A stretch of DNA of 64,000 nt, taken from assembly GCA_000310025.1 (NCBI GenBank), contig FN649729.1, positions 645,476 through 709,475 on the forward strand. The letters are read 5' to 3'. Within the stretch, counting starts at the first letter, position 1. Every line of letters begins with the position of its first letter. The stretch comes from Ectocarpus siliculosus. Lineage: Eukaryota > Sar > Phaeophyceae > Ectocarpales > Ectocarpaceae. Both the position numbers and the translations under genes were made by a program. Below are positions 25,101-36,900 of this stretch, in pieces. A model generated the notes under the pieces. The model saw only the letters and a list, made by a program, of their open reading frames with translations. It was not told the origin of the DNA and ran no database searches.

Positions 25101-27524
25101 CTACCCTTCCCCAAGCAGCATACAGCGAGATCTCCCTCGTGGGTAAACAGTATCAGCCAGAAGACAGTTTGTTGGCAATCTTTCGTGTCTGACTACTGAA
25201 AACGCTGAGACGAAGGTGCAGCTTGTTTTTCTTTGCTCCATTTCTTTCCTCCGGCGTGCTTGCCTTGCTGCTGTAGATTTTATCGCGACAAGGGTTCAGC
25301 CTTCGCATTCCCTCGTTGACCGTGAAGCAAACAAACAATATTTCTCCACTGCGAGTTGCAGGCAAAGAATCCCCCCCAGAGATAAAATCGAACCCACAAC
25401 CTGTCACGACACTCTTTGGTTTGCGAGGTAAACCACTATATATAGAATAAATAGACCACCGGGGCGAAAAAAGTCCCCCGTAAGTTCGCCGTGATTTCGT
25501 TTTTCTCCGTTGTTCTTGCAGAATCAAGACAAACTCGTTTCCATACATAAATATATATCGATTTCCCCCTACTGCTGTCTGTCGAACAACGCTACATATT
25601 GGAAGTTGAGCCGCCCTCTTACCCGAGTCCCTGCTTGATCATGTTCTCCTCCTTTCGCCGGTTGCCGGCGCAGACCAGCGTGACGGGGATGGTGATCTCC
25701 TGGAAGGTGGCCTTGATGTACTCCAAGGTCATCTCCAGCGGCTTGTCGACGGCTCCACCCACGCGAACCTTCCCGCCAGCAGCATCGGCAACAATTGAAG
25801 TTAAAGTTCATTGTAATAGAATCGAAAAATAAGCCCGGTATCCAGCCGGTTGGTTTTCCTCCCACTCCACTGCAAAGACTCTCTATTGATGGACACATCC
25901 CCTACTAAATACTGCTGTGGAATCATTAATTCGAACGGGTGTAGTATGCATAGTACTGCTGTTATGCATACCTATGATACTGCTTGCTGTGTATGCATGA
26001 AATTCTCGAAAAAAGAAAAACACACAAGCAGCAGGAAAAAATTCACCAAATCCTTCGCGTTGTGACACACGGACACGATGTTCATGCAACTACAGTTACA
26101 GCAGTGTATCCACAAGAGGTGTTGAGAAGTCATCGTCATCATCTTTCGGAAATCCTTGGAGACATAGCGGAAGTTGACGGGGGCAACGACCATTTGCGTC
26201 ATCACCGGTGCCACTGCATGCATTACGTATGTTAGGCATGTACATATTGTTCTTGTACGCAGAAGACGCTCGTGTCAGGTGCTCACATTGGTAGTGTGGA
26301 GAGGAGGCACATATGGCGAGTGCGTCTTGGAAGTTCCGGAATTTTCTTTGCAAGATAGACTACAGGCTTACAGGTACGTATTATAGATGTATGTACCGAA
26401 TCGAAGTTCTTCGCGGCAAGGGCCAACTTACACAACAAATGTTAAGCACGGCCACACGGCCTACCACGATGCGGGAACATAGAGACTACACCCACAGCAG
26501 TGTAGTGTTTCGAGACAGAACCGACGCGTTTTGAGAGGAGCACATCCCGGGGTCAGCGCTACAAAAAGAGTTGCATCTAGAAGAGCCACGCATACGCCGA
26601 GTGATGAGCAACCCTTTCCCTTCACTGACCCCGCTAACGTCAATCATGGTTTCTGCCATTCCGACAGGCGTGATGTTCCAAATGGAAAAACGGTGCCGGA
26701 AACATGTCATCATTTCCATCGTACTTCTCGTCTCGACAGCAGCTGCCCATTATGCAGCGCATGTTGCACATATACATAAACGGGCACCGAACACATACAC
26801 AATACGTTTGCTTGGTTGTGTCACCTTATGCGAGGCACCATCGGTGATGCGTGGCACGGCCCCATGGTTTCGCACGTAGTGTAGCTCGTTTGGCGAGATG
26901 AAGCCATGGTCCTTAATTCGCCACACCGGCGGCTCGACGTTGAAAGGGTGCCGCCCGGTAAGCCGCACCAGCTCCGGGTGGCGAGGCACCCAGTCATCCG
27001 GGGTACCCTGTGCGATGATGCGCGCACCAAATTGCAGCAGCAGTTGAGCAACAGCTGTTCAGTACAAGTGGCGGATTTATTGCCCGACAAGACACAGGAT
27101 GAGTGAGCGACTATTCTAAAGACTGACAAGAGGGATACTCGTCAAGGACCGCGGTGCTTAGAAGAACTGGGGTGTAAATGACGTCGGTTCAGAGCCGGAT
27201 GTTCTTCGACGTGTTGGACGTGACAGCGCCGAAGTACTCCGTCATGAGAGAGATCCAACGTGTACATAAGACTAGATACAACACGAAGTGCGCGTACAGC
27301 GAAGAATGTGTCATGTGCTACAATTCAAAGGGGCAACCATACATCCAACGCAACTGCGGAGACAGAGACAGCAGACGCACCTTATCCCTCGCGTCAATCT
27401 CTGTCACAACTTCTGAAGGAGGAACGAACGTGTCCTTGTAGTAGTCATGCCCCTTGATGCTGGCCAGCGACGCGTTGGGCTTTTCTGGCTTGCTGGATTG
27501 GATCCCAGGTCCGGCTGGCGGCAT
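16157..27524 (-). CDS. NR: Assimilatory nitrate reductase, 15 exons, 827 aa
   Basis: Cytosolic NAD(P)H-dependent reduction of nitrate to nitrite. Exons in order of transcription: 27524-27381, 27007-26825, 25768-25623, 24556-24385, 23324-23205, 22553-22467, 22093-21986, 21208-21006, 20140-19885, 19395-19309, 18815-18642, 18220-17966, 17521-17216, 16810-16724, 16312-16157. All have GT-AG borders and all junctions keep frame. Moco domain ~70-300: the Mo-ligating Cys is C142 in [11 protein letters not shown], with SPDHGYP and PGYIGGRM following. Dimerisation domain ~301-445 contains ELNINSAI and [10 protein letters not shown] Gly-rich hinge with seven consecutive glycines follows. Cytochrome b5 is at ~480-556 with haem ligands H513 (HPGG) and H536. 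The FAD domain has R626-P-Y-T. The NADH domain has GGTGITPMY (706-714) and active-site C800 in CGPPAM. The ATG start is the first in exon 1. Known eukaryotic enzymes are somewhat longer, mainly in the N-terminus and hinges. It is the best-supported gene in the window. Confidence 0.97.
17618..17695 (+). repeat. Dispersed repeat R1, partial copy in nitrate reductase intron
   Basis: Shares GGCGTACTCTTCTGTTTTGC, ATGCCTTAGCGGTTAGACCATTGA with copies at 22635, 34502 and 39835, preceded by a G-run. The right part (CACGCGTCCTCGAGAGG) is lost here. Confidence 0.65.
21816..21975 (+). repeat. Two-unit tandem repeat in nitrate reductase intron
   Basis: Two units of about 75-85 bp, each containing GGCGGTCGCTATA, CATGCCGCTRAACAGG and GGGGTTCGCTAACCCAGGCCC. 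The second unit has an extra internal GCATGCCGCTATACAG. It lies between the exons ending at 21986 and starting at 21208 and is non-coding. Confidence 0.85.
22635..22740 (+). repeat. Dispersed repeat R1, copy in nitrate reductase intron
   Basis: Contains GCATGCCTTAGCGGTTAGGC, CCACGCGTCCTCGAGAG and GCGTTGTTCCCACAGGACC, preceded by an eleven-base G-run. Same order and orientation as the copies at 34502 and 39835. Confidence 0.8.
24129..24352 (+). repeat. Short tandem repeats in nitrate reductase intron
   Basis: Two to three units of about 53 bp contain AAATTAAATATCTCCAAAGG and GTACGAGAAACAGCGC (24129-24275). A shorter repeat of ACACATGTCTCTA...AAGAGGGAA follows (24292-24352). They end about 30 bp before the exon at 24385. 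Confidence 0.8.
25095..25190 (+). repeat. Dispersed repeat R3, copy 2
   Basis: Matches 7405-7505 in direct orientation, from TTTCTACCCTTCCCCAAGCAGC through CAGCGAGATCTCCC to GACAGTTTGTTGGC. It lies in the intron upstream of the exon at 24385-24556. Confidence 0.5.
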
Positions 27525-30500
27525 TGTTGGTGACTGCTGCTGCTGCTCTGCTCGAACGTGCGAATCTCTGCTGCTAAACCTATCGACAGCGTTGTTATCT
27601 CCGTCCCTCTCGCTCTGCTGATTAAGGTAGCCTTTGACGCAGTGGCCACGTCTCCAGGGGGTTGCGTGAGGTGATCTACGCGCTGCGGGTGGATCAAGTT
27701 CTGCTCTCAGTCAAGCGGCAGTTCCAGTCTCGGAAGGGAAGGCGAACCTCACCGAAAGTGCTAGGAGGAGGTCATGTTGATTACGTCATCGGAATTACGC
27801 CTTGGGGTGTCTCCGTAGATCCGGTCGAATCAAATCTCGCCGCACCGGAGCTGCACGTTGATTGGCTTGTTTGAATCTCGTCACAGTCTTCACTCGTCAA
27901 TGCGACGAAGTGACGACCGCAGCTCACAGCCCACCAGTGCAGCCCATGCCCCCACCCGCTGACACGCACGGCAGTCGAGAGATTCTCTGCATATCCTACC
28001 TACCCCATGCACGCACACGCCCATACGTTGACTGGGAGGTGCGCTGTAGACCCCGGCGAATCGCTACTTGTGATGAACAACGAAAGAACGTGTTGAAGAT
28101 CATCAACACGCCGACGCAGAGTTCCTTCGTCAGTACAGGGCCAGCGAGCCGGCGACTATGTAGTCTGAGACGTACACCTTCCTTCGATGCGTTCCAGCAT
28201 CTAAGACTGCACAAGAGGACAATGGCACTGCATGCATGCCGCACACATACATGATGGACGTATCAGGAAAGGACGCCAACACTGGAGGAGGAGTGCAACC
28301 CAGGGATTTTTGTTCTGGCCGCGGGGGGGGATGGGCACTATAGCCACAGCAAGCAGTACAGACTACATGCGACTCGGGATACCTTTATCGACTTGATTGT
28401 GTATCATCACCCAAGAAAAAATACGGCCAGGGGATTGCTCTGCGCTATTCTACGACATGATACGCTGAGCCTTCAAGCCGGAACCAATTCTCACATAGAC
28501 TACTTACAGTACAGTAGTACAATAGAAACCCAAAGAAGAAGCTGAGAGGGTTCGATTTTTCACGAGAAAAAATATCTTGAAGCAACAGCACACCAACAGG
28601 CTTTGAATCTGTACGAGGCCGAGACCAAAGGAGTTGAGTTCGTTGCTAAGAGCGTCGGAGGAGGTTTGTTCTGGAGTGTGGCACGCTATTATTATTGTAG
28701 GCTTTTCCGGCGCGGTGTGCAGGAAGTTAGATGTGTGTTTTTTGTTTTGTTTTGGATGCTTTCGTATTTTTTGTTTTCCTGGTTTAGGCATGACATGAGA
28801 ACTATCTTGCACAGAGCCTTGCCCGAAAACCGCATCTTCTTGGTTTCTCCACTGATCAAAGAAAGGGCGAAAGTAAACAAAATACAGCAGTATAATGAGA
28901 CTTTCCTAAGTGCTAGCGTGTTCTGTACTCCAAGAGGACGTACGTGACATGGTGTGAGAAATCGCTCTACATTCATTCACGGCCGCATGATATGCCGTGC
29001 ACACAACAAACAGATGAGGCATGGGGTGAAATTAAGAACAGACAGGAGGATGTTGCACGACACGACGACGATTGTGTTGAGCCGCGGTGGAATCATGGCT
29101 GCTCGCAGACCATGGTACATATGTTTTGGCATAACATTGCTGTAGCGTTCACTTGGAAGGGGTGCGCTAGGCACACCGTGAAAGGGATAATATCCCAAGA
29201 CACAAGCATCCGTTGTCCTCTATCCTGTCTGTTGCAGCGCTGCTAAATATATGAACCGCCTGCTTGAGCGGCCGGCGAGCGACGTGACACACCTACACAG
29301 ACCAGACAAACAATGACTTTTCGTTTGACAAGTGTTTTCGCTACTGCATGCACTGCTAAAAAAACACAACGCGACCTTAATCTTCGCTCCTCTTGCCGAG
29401 TGAAACCCAAAGCCCATCTGGGTCGACTCTTGGCTCGAAAACATCCCCGGCGCACAAGATTCTGGTGCACTACCGCCGTAGTGTCCTCTGGGCCACACCT
29501 ACCTTCTGCAGGAACCCATCCCATGACACAAACCCATTACACAAACGTACCACATACTACGTCATATCCAGTTCCCACAACAACGCTTCTGCTAGGCCTG
29601 AACAAGTCTATATTTTACTTAATATCAAAGACGCTGGTGCCTTCTCTACCGCATAACCCTCAATCCCAACACCGAACCACAGCAGTGCTTGGCAAGAAAT
29701 CGTGCCAAGTATGAAGCAGGCCATTTCAGCGTTTATTAGCCTACACTACAAGAAAGCGTCAAGACACTCAACATGGACGCGACAACACAAAACATCCAAC
29801 AACGAGCCCGCGCCGCTAGGCGGACAACAAACGACTGCTGCTTTCATATATTAGTCTGTCCAGACGGGAAAGAACGCGGCCTCCTACTCTTTTCGTTTGT
29901 CGCTGACAAACCATTCCGACTAAAACCTGGTACTGACCGGCAAGAGGCCAGCCCGCCCCCGTGGCATGGTCACGAGTAACCTCAAGAGGTATGTTAACAT
30001 CAAGATGTGACCGTCCGCGGGAGCCCAACTACTCGCGCAAAGTATAGGTTCATATGCATTACATCGAGGTTCGAGTCGCGAAAATACAGGTGTTTATGCA
30101 TCACAGCAAGTGAGTACAGATTCCAGACAAGAGAAAACCAGGTTAGGGCAAAAGCCCCCGAGTAGAAGGAAAACCCTGCCGCAGCTCGCCCAAAAAGTAA
30201 AAATACTCATACACATACACATTTCCGGAGGACACAAACCAAACTAAGCTTCAAGGAGGCGTACTCTTGGGCCACTTACGAAGAAAGGGGAAGAGCGTTC
30301 ATCTCCGGGATACAATTTTATTCCCGCCAGCGTGAGAAAATAGCCCTGTACACATAAAACACAAATCCTTTTTGCTCATTGACGACGCTATTACTGTACC
30401 AAGGTATAAAAAATGACTCCCGTCGAAGAGGGCATCGGGACGAAACGCGGACGGTCGCCGTGCGTGCCGCATCGCGCGCCAACGTGATGAAGTGCCATCA

Positions 30501-30932
30501 GCACAACCACGAGCGCAAAGGAGGCCGGAGCCGCATCACCTGACAAGGATTGAAATCATTTCCCGGCGTCCTTCTCCCACTCCTAGTGCTAACTAAACGT
30601 GGGCACACGGACAACTGAGTCCGCATCACAAGCTGTATCAAGACTACCGTCATCTATTTATTCTGAAGGGAACAAAATGAATAGAAATCCATCGGCAACG
30701 ATGCAACAAGCCCGTGATCTCCATTCGTCATCATCAGACCTGCGGGGTTGCCTAGACTGGTGACCCCCCACCCCCCCCCCTCCCTCTGCGCATGCCCAGC
30801 CAGCCCGGTGATCTCCTTTCCTCATCAGGAAACATTCGGGGTAAAATTGGCGAACCCCCCTACCCATGCATGTGGCCCCAGCCAGCCAGGACCGACACCC
30901 CCCCACATGTTACAAAAGCGCCGAAAACACTT
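27525..30932. other. Spacer: nitrate reductase 5' region and protease 3' region
   Basis: No gene could be supported. The first few hundred bases must contain the nitrate reductase promoter and 5' UTR. No convincing TATA box or known nitrate-response site stands out. CTG-rich sequence lies just upstream of the start (27535-27560). The remainder carries only short frames. The last part (about 30650-30930) is the expected 3' UTR of the subtilisin-like gene. Confidence 0.4.
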
Positions 30933-33900
30933 TCAGACCGCAGCGGCTAAGGCGGCGGCGAGCATCGCTACACCAGCGAGCACGAAGCCGCTGCCGGCGC
31001 CGGCGCCGCGGCCGTACATGGTCACCGCCGCCCCCGTCGCGTCATCGTCGGCAGCGCTCGAATCGTCCCCCACCGCCGCCGCCACCACGGCGGAGTTTCC
31101 TTCGATAGGCGGGCTGATGGCTCCCGTCACGACCAGCGAGAAGCTGACCGTATCTCCCACGGTGAAGTCTCGCCCGCGCACCCTCACCTCCCACTCGTCC
31201 GTGGCGGAGAACTGGGCCACGACCTCCGCGGGGACGATGACGCGCTCGTTGACGTTGCTCGTGTCCCAGCAGTTGTCGTCCCACATGCAGTACCTCGTCC
31301 CGTCGGGCGCGTACACTGCGTTGAGGAGGAGGAGAGAACACCGGGGTTAGAGGGGGGACACTTTGAAAGCATGGGGTTGTTGGTTTCCGCGAAATCGGGT
31401 ATCACCAAAAACACTATTTGACGCTCCGTTGTTTGTTGGCCTTTCGACCCGGAAACGACGGCGTCGCCAACATCAGAGCAAGCCGAACGGCATACCCCCT
31501 CAACAACAAGGACGGCACTTAGGGAGGGCACCGACCGCACGGCAAAAAAAAAAAAGCACTTCTTCGGCGGCGACGGCAACGGCAACGGCAGCACACAACT
31601 TCTTCCGACCCCTGTGATAGCCACCGGTCAGTTAGTTACCTCGAAGGTCAAGGTCGTTGACCAGCTGGTCGCCGGACAGGGACGACGCCGCGGGGTCGTT
31701 CCAAGAGAGCGTGGCCCTGAGCTCCATCCCAGCGTCGGGATCGACGTTGAAGTAGAACTTGAGTTTTTCATCCGAGTACACCTCGTGGTCCGAGGAGTCC
31801 GCGACGAAGAGGGCCATGTCGCCGGCCCCGCCGAGAGGCATCCCGGCCTCGAGGTGGATCCTCCCGAAGCCGCGCTCGGTGTCGGGCTCGTTGCCCCCTC
31901 CCATGACGTTCGCGCTGTTGATCAGCATCGCCTGTGTTTGATAATATAATAGGAGTCCGATGGAGTGGAAACGAAAAAAAGCACACAGGTTGGAAAAAAA
32001 TGGCCGTTGTAGGGCAGGAGCGACAAAACAAGTTGTACCGAGTCCAGTCGTGCGCCGGCAATAAGACTGTCTGCAGGTTTGTGAAATTTTCTTTTTTGGT
32101 TCATTGAGGTTTGCTGGGCTCTTCGGGTCAAAAACACGTGAGCTGTTGTGAGCAGAGCTGTTCGAGCTTGGGAAACGTCTCCGATGGCAGCCGGGAGCTG
32201 ATTCACACCAACACATGCTTTACTTTCATCTCGCATCACGTCTTGATGACACTGCTGTAGTACTGCTATGGTCTGATGAGCCCGCTCCCGGAGGCGCGCC
32301 TTGCACACGGTATATATATACGGCCGAAACCTTTTTGTCGCACTCCACTCTTGCAGTGTCTTAGCGCCGTGGGGCAGAAGAAAAGGAGTAATTTATGTGC
32401 AATGATTGAGCGTCAGCGAATGCATGGCCAAAGACAACAAAAGGGCAGTTTTTGTACCCAGCGGGTACTACCGAAAGCATCAAAAACACTGGCTGGTCTC
32501 GTTCTTACAGACACATATTTCACGTCTACTGCTGTATTGATACCTTCACTGTCGTTGCCATGGGTGAGAAGCTATCGCACGTGAATCCCTGGTCGCAGAA
32601 CCCCCTGCTCTCGACATCGGCACTGTAGAAGCTTGAGTCCCTGAAGTACTGCCGGACCTGCACGGATTGAGATTGATAAGCGCGACAAGTGCTTGTAATG
32701 TTACGCAAGATATGTATAGGGATTGGAGAGAGTCCGGAGAGGCTTGGGGTGATGCGTACGGCGTTGGTGTGGCGACATCGGGCCTCGAGAGACACTACGC
32801 CACGCGGTGCGGCCACTATCCTCGCAAAACACGCGTGGTCCCGAAGCGCTGGAGCGGTGGCATGAGCAGAGGAAGTATCTCCCTCTACGTGGCACCTACT
32901 ACTCTGCCAGTGCTTCGGTTCAGTTGAGCGTTCCGCTGTGACATACATACATTGGCACACACGATGGACGAGGGAAGCGGTTGTTCGTAGTCAAGCCGGT
33001 TGCTACATGCCCAAACCCTCACTCTCATCTCTGCGGCGACGAAGAGGACATGTTTCTCGTCTTGCATTTCGCCGGACACCCCTTGCCCAGAAAGTTCGAA
33101 AAAAACATATACATCCACACACACGTTAGTTACGTTCCTTGTGCCACACAAAGAACTCCCTCCTGTGAGAGGCAGTAGGAGATGTACAAGGACGCATACC
33201 CTGGAAGGTCGGTGAGTAAATAAAAAAAAATAAACGAAACTCACCATTGCCGCCGCCCCCGAAGCCACCGCCGTCGAAAACGAAGTACCGGCATACGCGA
33301 TTAGCTCGCACGATGAGTCGCCACCGTTCCCGCTGGCAGAGTAGATCTGCACGCATGTACCATTTCCAACAGCGGGACAAGAACCGCGCGTTCGCGGGAT
33401 GGATCGCGGGGTGAAATTTCCGTTCCAGGCACCGCGCCGACAACAGGCGGGGGGTTCGGAAGACAGAATCGAGAGTGCTTGTTGCGTCGAAACAACATGA
33501 GAAGTGAGGCCCCACTGCTGGGACTTAGGGGGTAGGGCCAGGCGTAATAAACCCAGGCCGGATAAATCAACGTTCCCCGAGGCATGGGGAGATATTGTAT
33601 TAACACCAAACATTCCAACAATGTGCATCGGGAAACACCTTTCAGCACAGGATAAAAAAAGCACAATCACCTAAATCTTGTCTATTGGGACATGCACACC
33701 TTCCAGCACAACAACAAAATAACACCATTCTCTTATATTGGGACATACATGCCTTTCAGCCAACATCTATTTTGTTGGGACTACATACCTTCAGCACAAA
33801 TACAGATGTACTGATCTGGTCCGCGACCGCGAGTTAGCAAAAATCATCGCCCCGCATTTTACATGTGCTGCTTACCATGTCTCCGGGAGCCACGACCTCG

Positions 33901-36900
33901 GGCTTGATTCGTCCGTCTTCAGTGAAACCGTAGCCCGAGAACTCGGATACGACGTCGATCGTGCTCAGCTCGTCACCGTCCGCGTACCCCCTCCCGTCTA
34001 GGTCGGTGGTGCTCAGCCGCGTCACCCCCGAAGAAGTTGAGCCGACCGTGAGAACGTTCTGCCGCGGCGAAGAGGGGGGGGGGGGGGGGGGGGGACCCTT
34101 GGGTTTTGGAGGGCTTAACTGTTAAAACATTTACCCCCCCCCCCCCAAAGGGGGGGGCTTTTTTCCCCCAGGACCCAACCCCGGAGGGCAATCTTTCCTT
34201 TCTAATTTTTCAAGGGGGGGGGGGGGGGGGACCCTTTTTTGGGCTGCCTTTTTTAACCGGGGGGGAAAAAAAAAAAAAGGGGTTAGGTCGTTTGGGGGAT
34301 CAGGGAAAAACCCGCCCAAAGGGGCCGGGGGGGACCCGGGGGGGGGGGGGGGGGGGAGGGGCCCCCGGGGGCCAAAATGCCTAGGGTGGGCCTTTTNNNN
34401 NNNNNNNNNNNNNNNNNNNNNNNNNNNNNNNNNNNNNNNNNNNNNNNNNNNNNNNNNNNNNNNNNNNNNNNNNNNNNNNNNNNNNNNNNNNNNNNNGGGG
34501 GGGGGGGGCGTACTCTTGTGTTTTGCATGCCTTAGCTGTTAGAGCATTGACCACGCGTCCTCGAGAGGAGGGAGCATTGTTCCCACAGGACCGATCACCG
34601 ATGGCCAATCGTTCCTTCCTACTTTCTCAAGGGGGCGGGGGGGGCGTACCCTTGTTGTGCATGCCTTGTTAGACCGGGGGGAGAGTATAAAAGTAGTGCT
34701 TAGGTCGTTTGGCGTATCAGGTAGAAGCGCGTCAAGAGGAGCCGTGAGGGACACGTGTGGTGTGGACGGACGGACGGCACACAGGCAGCACAAATGCATA
34801 GGTAGCGCATTTAACGCGCCAGGTAGAAAGAAACGCGTCGCAAGGGTAACCAACAAACTCACGTTAGGTTCAAAACCTCCCCTATGTGGTAGCGGTCGTC
34901 TTGCCCTGTGTGGTGGTGGTTGTTGCCGGGGATGACGTCATTAGTGGACACAGCCGATACTCAATACTGCCGTACAAGAGAGGCGAGTGGAAGAGGATAC
35001 CGCTCGAGTAACACAAAGCGAGCCTCTTCTTGGCGGGACGCTACAACTACGCGTCGACCCACTCAATATATTTGTATGTTTAGCGTCGTCGGAAACTGTT
35101 GGTAATACGCTTGGTGCCTGTACTGCAGCACGACACAAAGGGCAGCGCTCATCCGTGTTGGTGTGTGTGTGTCTACCTTCGCGATTCCCGGAGAATCGAT
35201 CGTGCACGTGTCGCGGTCAGTGGTCCATCCAGTGTTCCCGGCGGAGAAAAGCAGCAGATGTTCTTGGTTCTGAGGGCGAGCAGCAGAGAGCGATACATAG
35301 CGCCGAAGAAACGCGCGAACACGTAGAAAGGACAAGCAATGGGTTGACTTGATCATATCTCGCCAACACCACAACCAACAAAAAAAAAAAAAAACACAGA
35401 CATGAAGATAACGGTGAAGGTTCGAGACCGTATCTTATACCCGATTGCTGGACACCCGACCCGCACGTCCTGGCGAAGCATGGCAGCAGGAAGTACTGTA
35501 CGGCGCTCGATTCCTCAGGTCGCGTGTTATGAAGGGAAGGCGGCCGTCTCCGCGTTAGTCCCATCTCGGTGACGTCTTTCGAGGACGATACCCTCCGTTC
35601 AAATGTGTTCCTAAATCAACAGTATATCCCTTCTCCTGAGCCGGTTCTGTCTTAATTCCTCCACAGCGCCAAATTCTTGGCAAGACAGCTGTCAACGCCC
35701 ATATTTGCTGGCTGTTGTCATAAAAAGTGGTACTGGTACCCCGTTAGGGACAAGAGCACCCCGAGAACGAGCCGCTCAGTGCGGGCAAGCCAATTTTCAT
35801 GGCGAAACTCGCTTTGCGATGGCGCTCCCGTACAGGGATGTTGTTGATGTAGTTGCTGTTGTTGTTGTTATAAAGAACAACACTTCCGGTCACTACCTTG
35901 TACCATCCGCACCAGCCCCACTGACGATGCGGCAGCCTTCCGTGGTGAAAGGCCAACTACCCACTGGGTGCGCTAAACCTTAAGAGAGCACAGCAGGCAC
36001 GTGTCGAGAGGGCCCGACCCCCCCTCACCAATAGCAAAGCAAGAAAACACTACATGATCCCCACCTTACTCTGCTGCCCTCGGAAAAGTCAAACAGCACA
36101 GGCCGTTGAAGCAAAGCCACACGACACCACCTACCTCCCCCTTACACTTAGCGGACTCACCTCGTACATGTACTCATCGTAGAGCACGTCCAGCGCGGTC
36201 AGCTGGCACCGCAGGTCGACGCCGTACGAGTTGGAGTGGATCTTGCAGCCGGCGTCCGCACAGGTCTCCCACAGGCCGTTCCCGGCAAGGTCGCCGTAGC
36301 TGTAGTCCCCGTAGAAGACATCGATCGCCGCGATCTTGGCGCCCTGGGCCATGCCGCCGTGCTCCGACAGGGTGTCCGCGGTGTCGTCCGGGAGGCACTG
36401 GTCGCCGGAGCAGCCGAACGCGGGACACAGGCGGTTGATGTCCTCCCCGTAGTCCGCCTCGCTGGAGCCGGTGCTCGACTCGGTGATGCAGCCCCCGGCG
36501 CAGCCGATGACCTCGCTGCCGTCGGCGCACGACACCAGCTCGGCGGGGGAGGAAATCGTCGACCCGGCGACGGTGGTGGCGGCGTGCGTACCGTGGCCTG
36601 AGTGGTGGTGGTGTTTTTTTTTTTTTATAGCGGTACAAAAAAAAAAATGAGTCGGACGAGGAGGCAAAAAGCTGGTCGTGAGACAGGCACTTCGACGACG
36701 AGGACTTCTCAAAAATTGTAATTGTGGTATGTTCGAAGTAAAACATTCACACCCTGCACAACTACGATACTCGTATTTGTTTGGCTAATCAACTTCTGGC
36801 TCAGAATCTTGTCCAACCAGTTGATTCCCATCAACCATTGGCTCAGAATCTCGGATGCTAGTTGGTTCCGTTCAATTACGGGTAGTTGAAGCCTTACCCA

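Noticed and set aside
25372..25445. Possible tRNA gene or SINE head on the minus strand (TAGTGGTTTACC and GGGTTCGATTTTATC)
   Set aside because: A- and B-box-like strings are present, but the T-stem and acceptor stem do not pair and no second copy was found.
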